13,107 nucleotides of DNA, from NCBI GenBank assembly GCA_017881765.1, contig JADGQN010000092.1, positions 1 through 13,107 on the forward strand. Reading direction: 5' to 3'. How positions within the stretch are numbered: position 1 is the stretch's first letter; each line of letters opens with the position of its first letter. The translations under genes and the position numbers were made by a program. The notes under the pieces were generated by a model. That model was not told where the DNA came from. It saw only the letters and a list, made by a program, of their open reading frames with translations, and made no database searches. This stretch comes from Syntrophobacterales bacterium (lineage in GTDB: Bacteria > Desulfobacterota > Syntrophorhabdia > Syntrophorhabdales > WCHB1-27). Positions 12,956-13,107 of the stretch are shown piece after piece.

Positions 12956-13107
12956 TCATTTCTCCCAGTTCTCCCTATATCCCGTCCAGATGTAGAAATA
13001 CCCGAGCGCTGCCCAGCCCGACGGCGTCGCGTCCGGAGCCGCCGGCAAGCGGGAGTGCTTGACGACCATGGTCAGAAAAAAATGAGCATGAAAAAATGCT
13101 TCAATGA
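12956..13107 (-). CDS. C-terminal end of an unidentified protein (cut by window edge)
   Basis: An open frame enters from the right edge on the minus strand and ends at TGA (12956-12958). The last 50 codons read IEAFFHAHFFLTMVVKH, then SRLPAAPDATPSGWAALGYF and YIWTGYRENWEK. Third positions in the final 35 codons are mostly G or C and aromatic residues are frequent, as in a real, possibly membrane-associated, protein. The start lies outside the window. I do not recognise the family. Confidence 0.5.
   Translation of the reverse strand, partial: IEAFFHAHFFLTMVVKHSRLPAAPDATPSGWAALGYFYIWTGYRENWEK

Overview
The window looks like part of an anaerobic or microaerophilic, cytochrome-rich bacterial chromosome of roughly 50 % GC. 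Its multiheme cytochromes, Tat-exported [4Fe-4S] proteins, NrfD-type membrane subunits and dispersed palindromic repeats suggest a member of the former Deltaproteobacteria (Desulfobacterota). That assignment is inference from gene content; no marker gene is present to prove it.

Layout. Positions 1-263 hold only short palindromic and tandem repeats. From about 264 to 10319 all genes run on the minus strand, so they read right to left. The core is a redox cluster (10319 down to 4803) made of two successive modules of the same design. Module A is a tetraheme cytochrome c, a Tat-exported 4x[4Fe-4S] protein and an NrfD-type quinol subunit. Module B is an octaheme membrane-anchored cytochrome c, a second Tat-exported 4x[4Fe-4S] protein and a second NrfD subunit. 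No molybdopterin or other catalytic subunit is present. The modules most likely move electrons between the menaquinone pool and periplasmic carriers, as in Cbc/Dsr(M)KJOP/Hmc/Qrc-type complexes. A good sigma70-type promoter (TTGCTT-17-TATAAT) lies upstream of module A. Downstream come a cupin protein, a 359-base gene-free gap filled with a highly structured sequence, an MFS transporter with its own near-consensus promoter, and a stress group: thiol peroxidase, Fe/Mn superoxide dismutase, exported rhodanese and a stand-alone receiver-domain protein.

Divergent from the redox cluster is a plus-strand AmmeMemoRadiSam-B (MEMO) family gene, followed by a palindromic repeat and a convergent YjbQ-family gene. 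The right end (12286-13107) looks like a recombination-prone segment. It holds a fragment matching the 3' end of a tRNA-Pro (possible integrase attachment core) beside direct repeats, a small unknown ORF with a TATAAT box so close that its mRNA may be leaderless, a cloverleaf-forming tRNA-like sequence, and the C-terminal end of a gene cut by the window edge.

The strongest candidates for something unusual are the structured element at about 3975-4261 and the tRNA-like cloverleaf at 12860-12938. The first has nested helices and a possible pseudoknot, lies directly upstream of ATGA, and resembles a stand-alone HEARO/omega-RNA. The second has an oversized anticodon loop. The two tandem cytochrome/FeS/NrfD modules are also notable for having no catalytic subunit.
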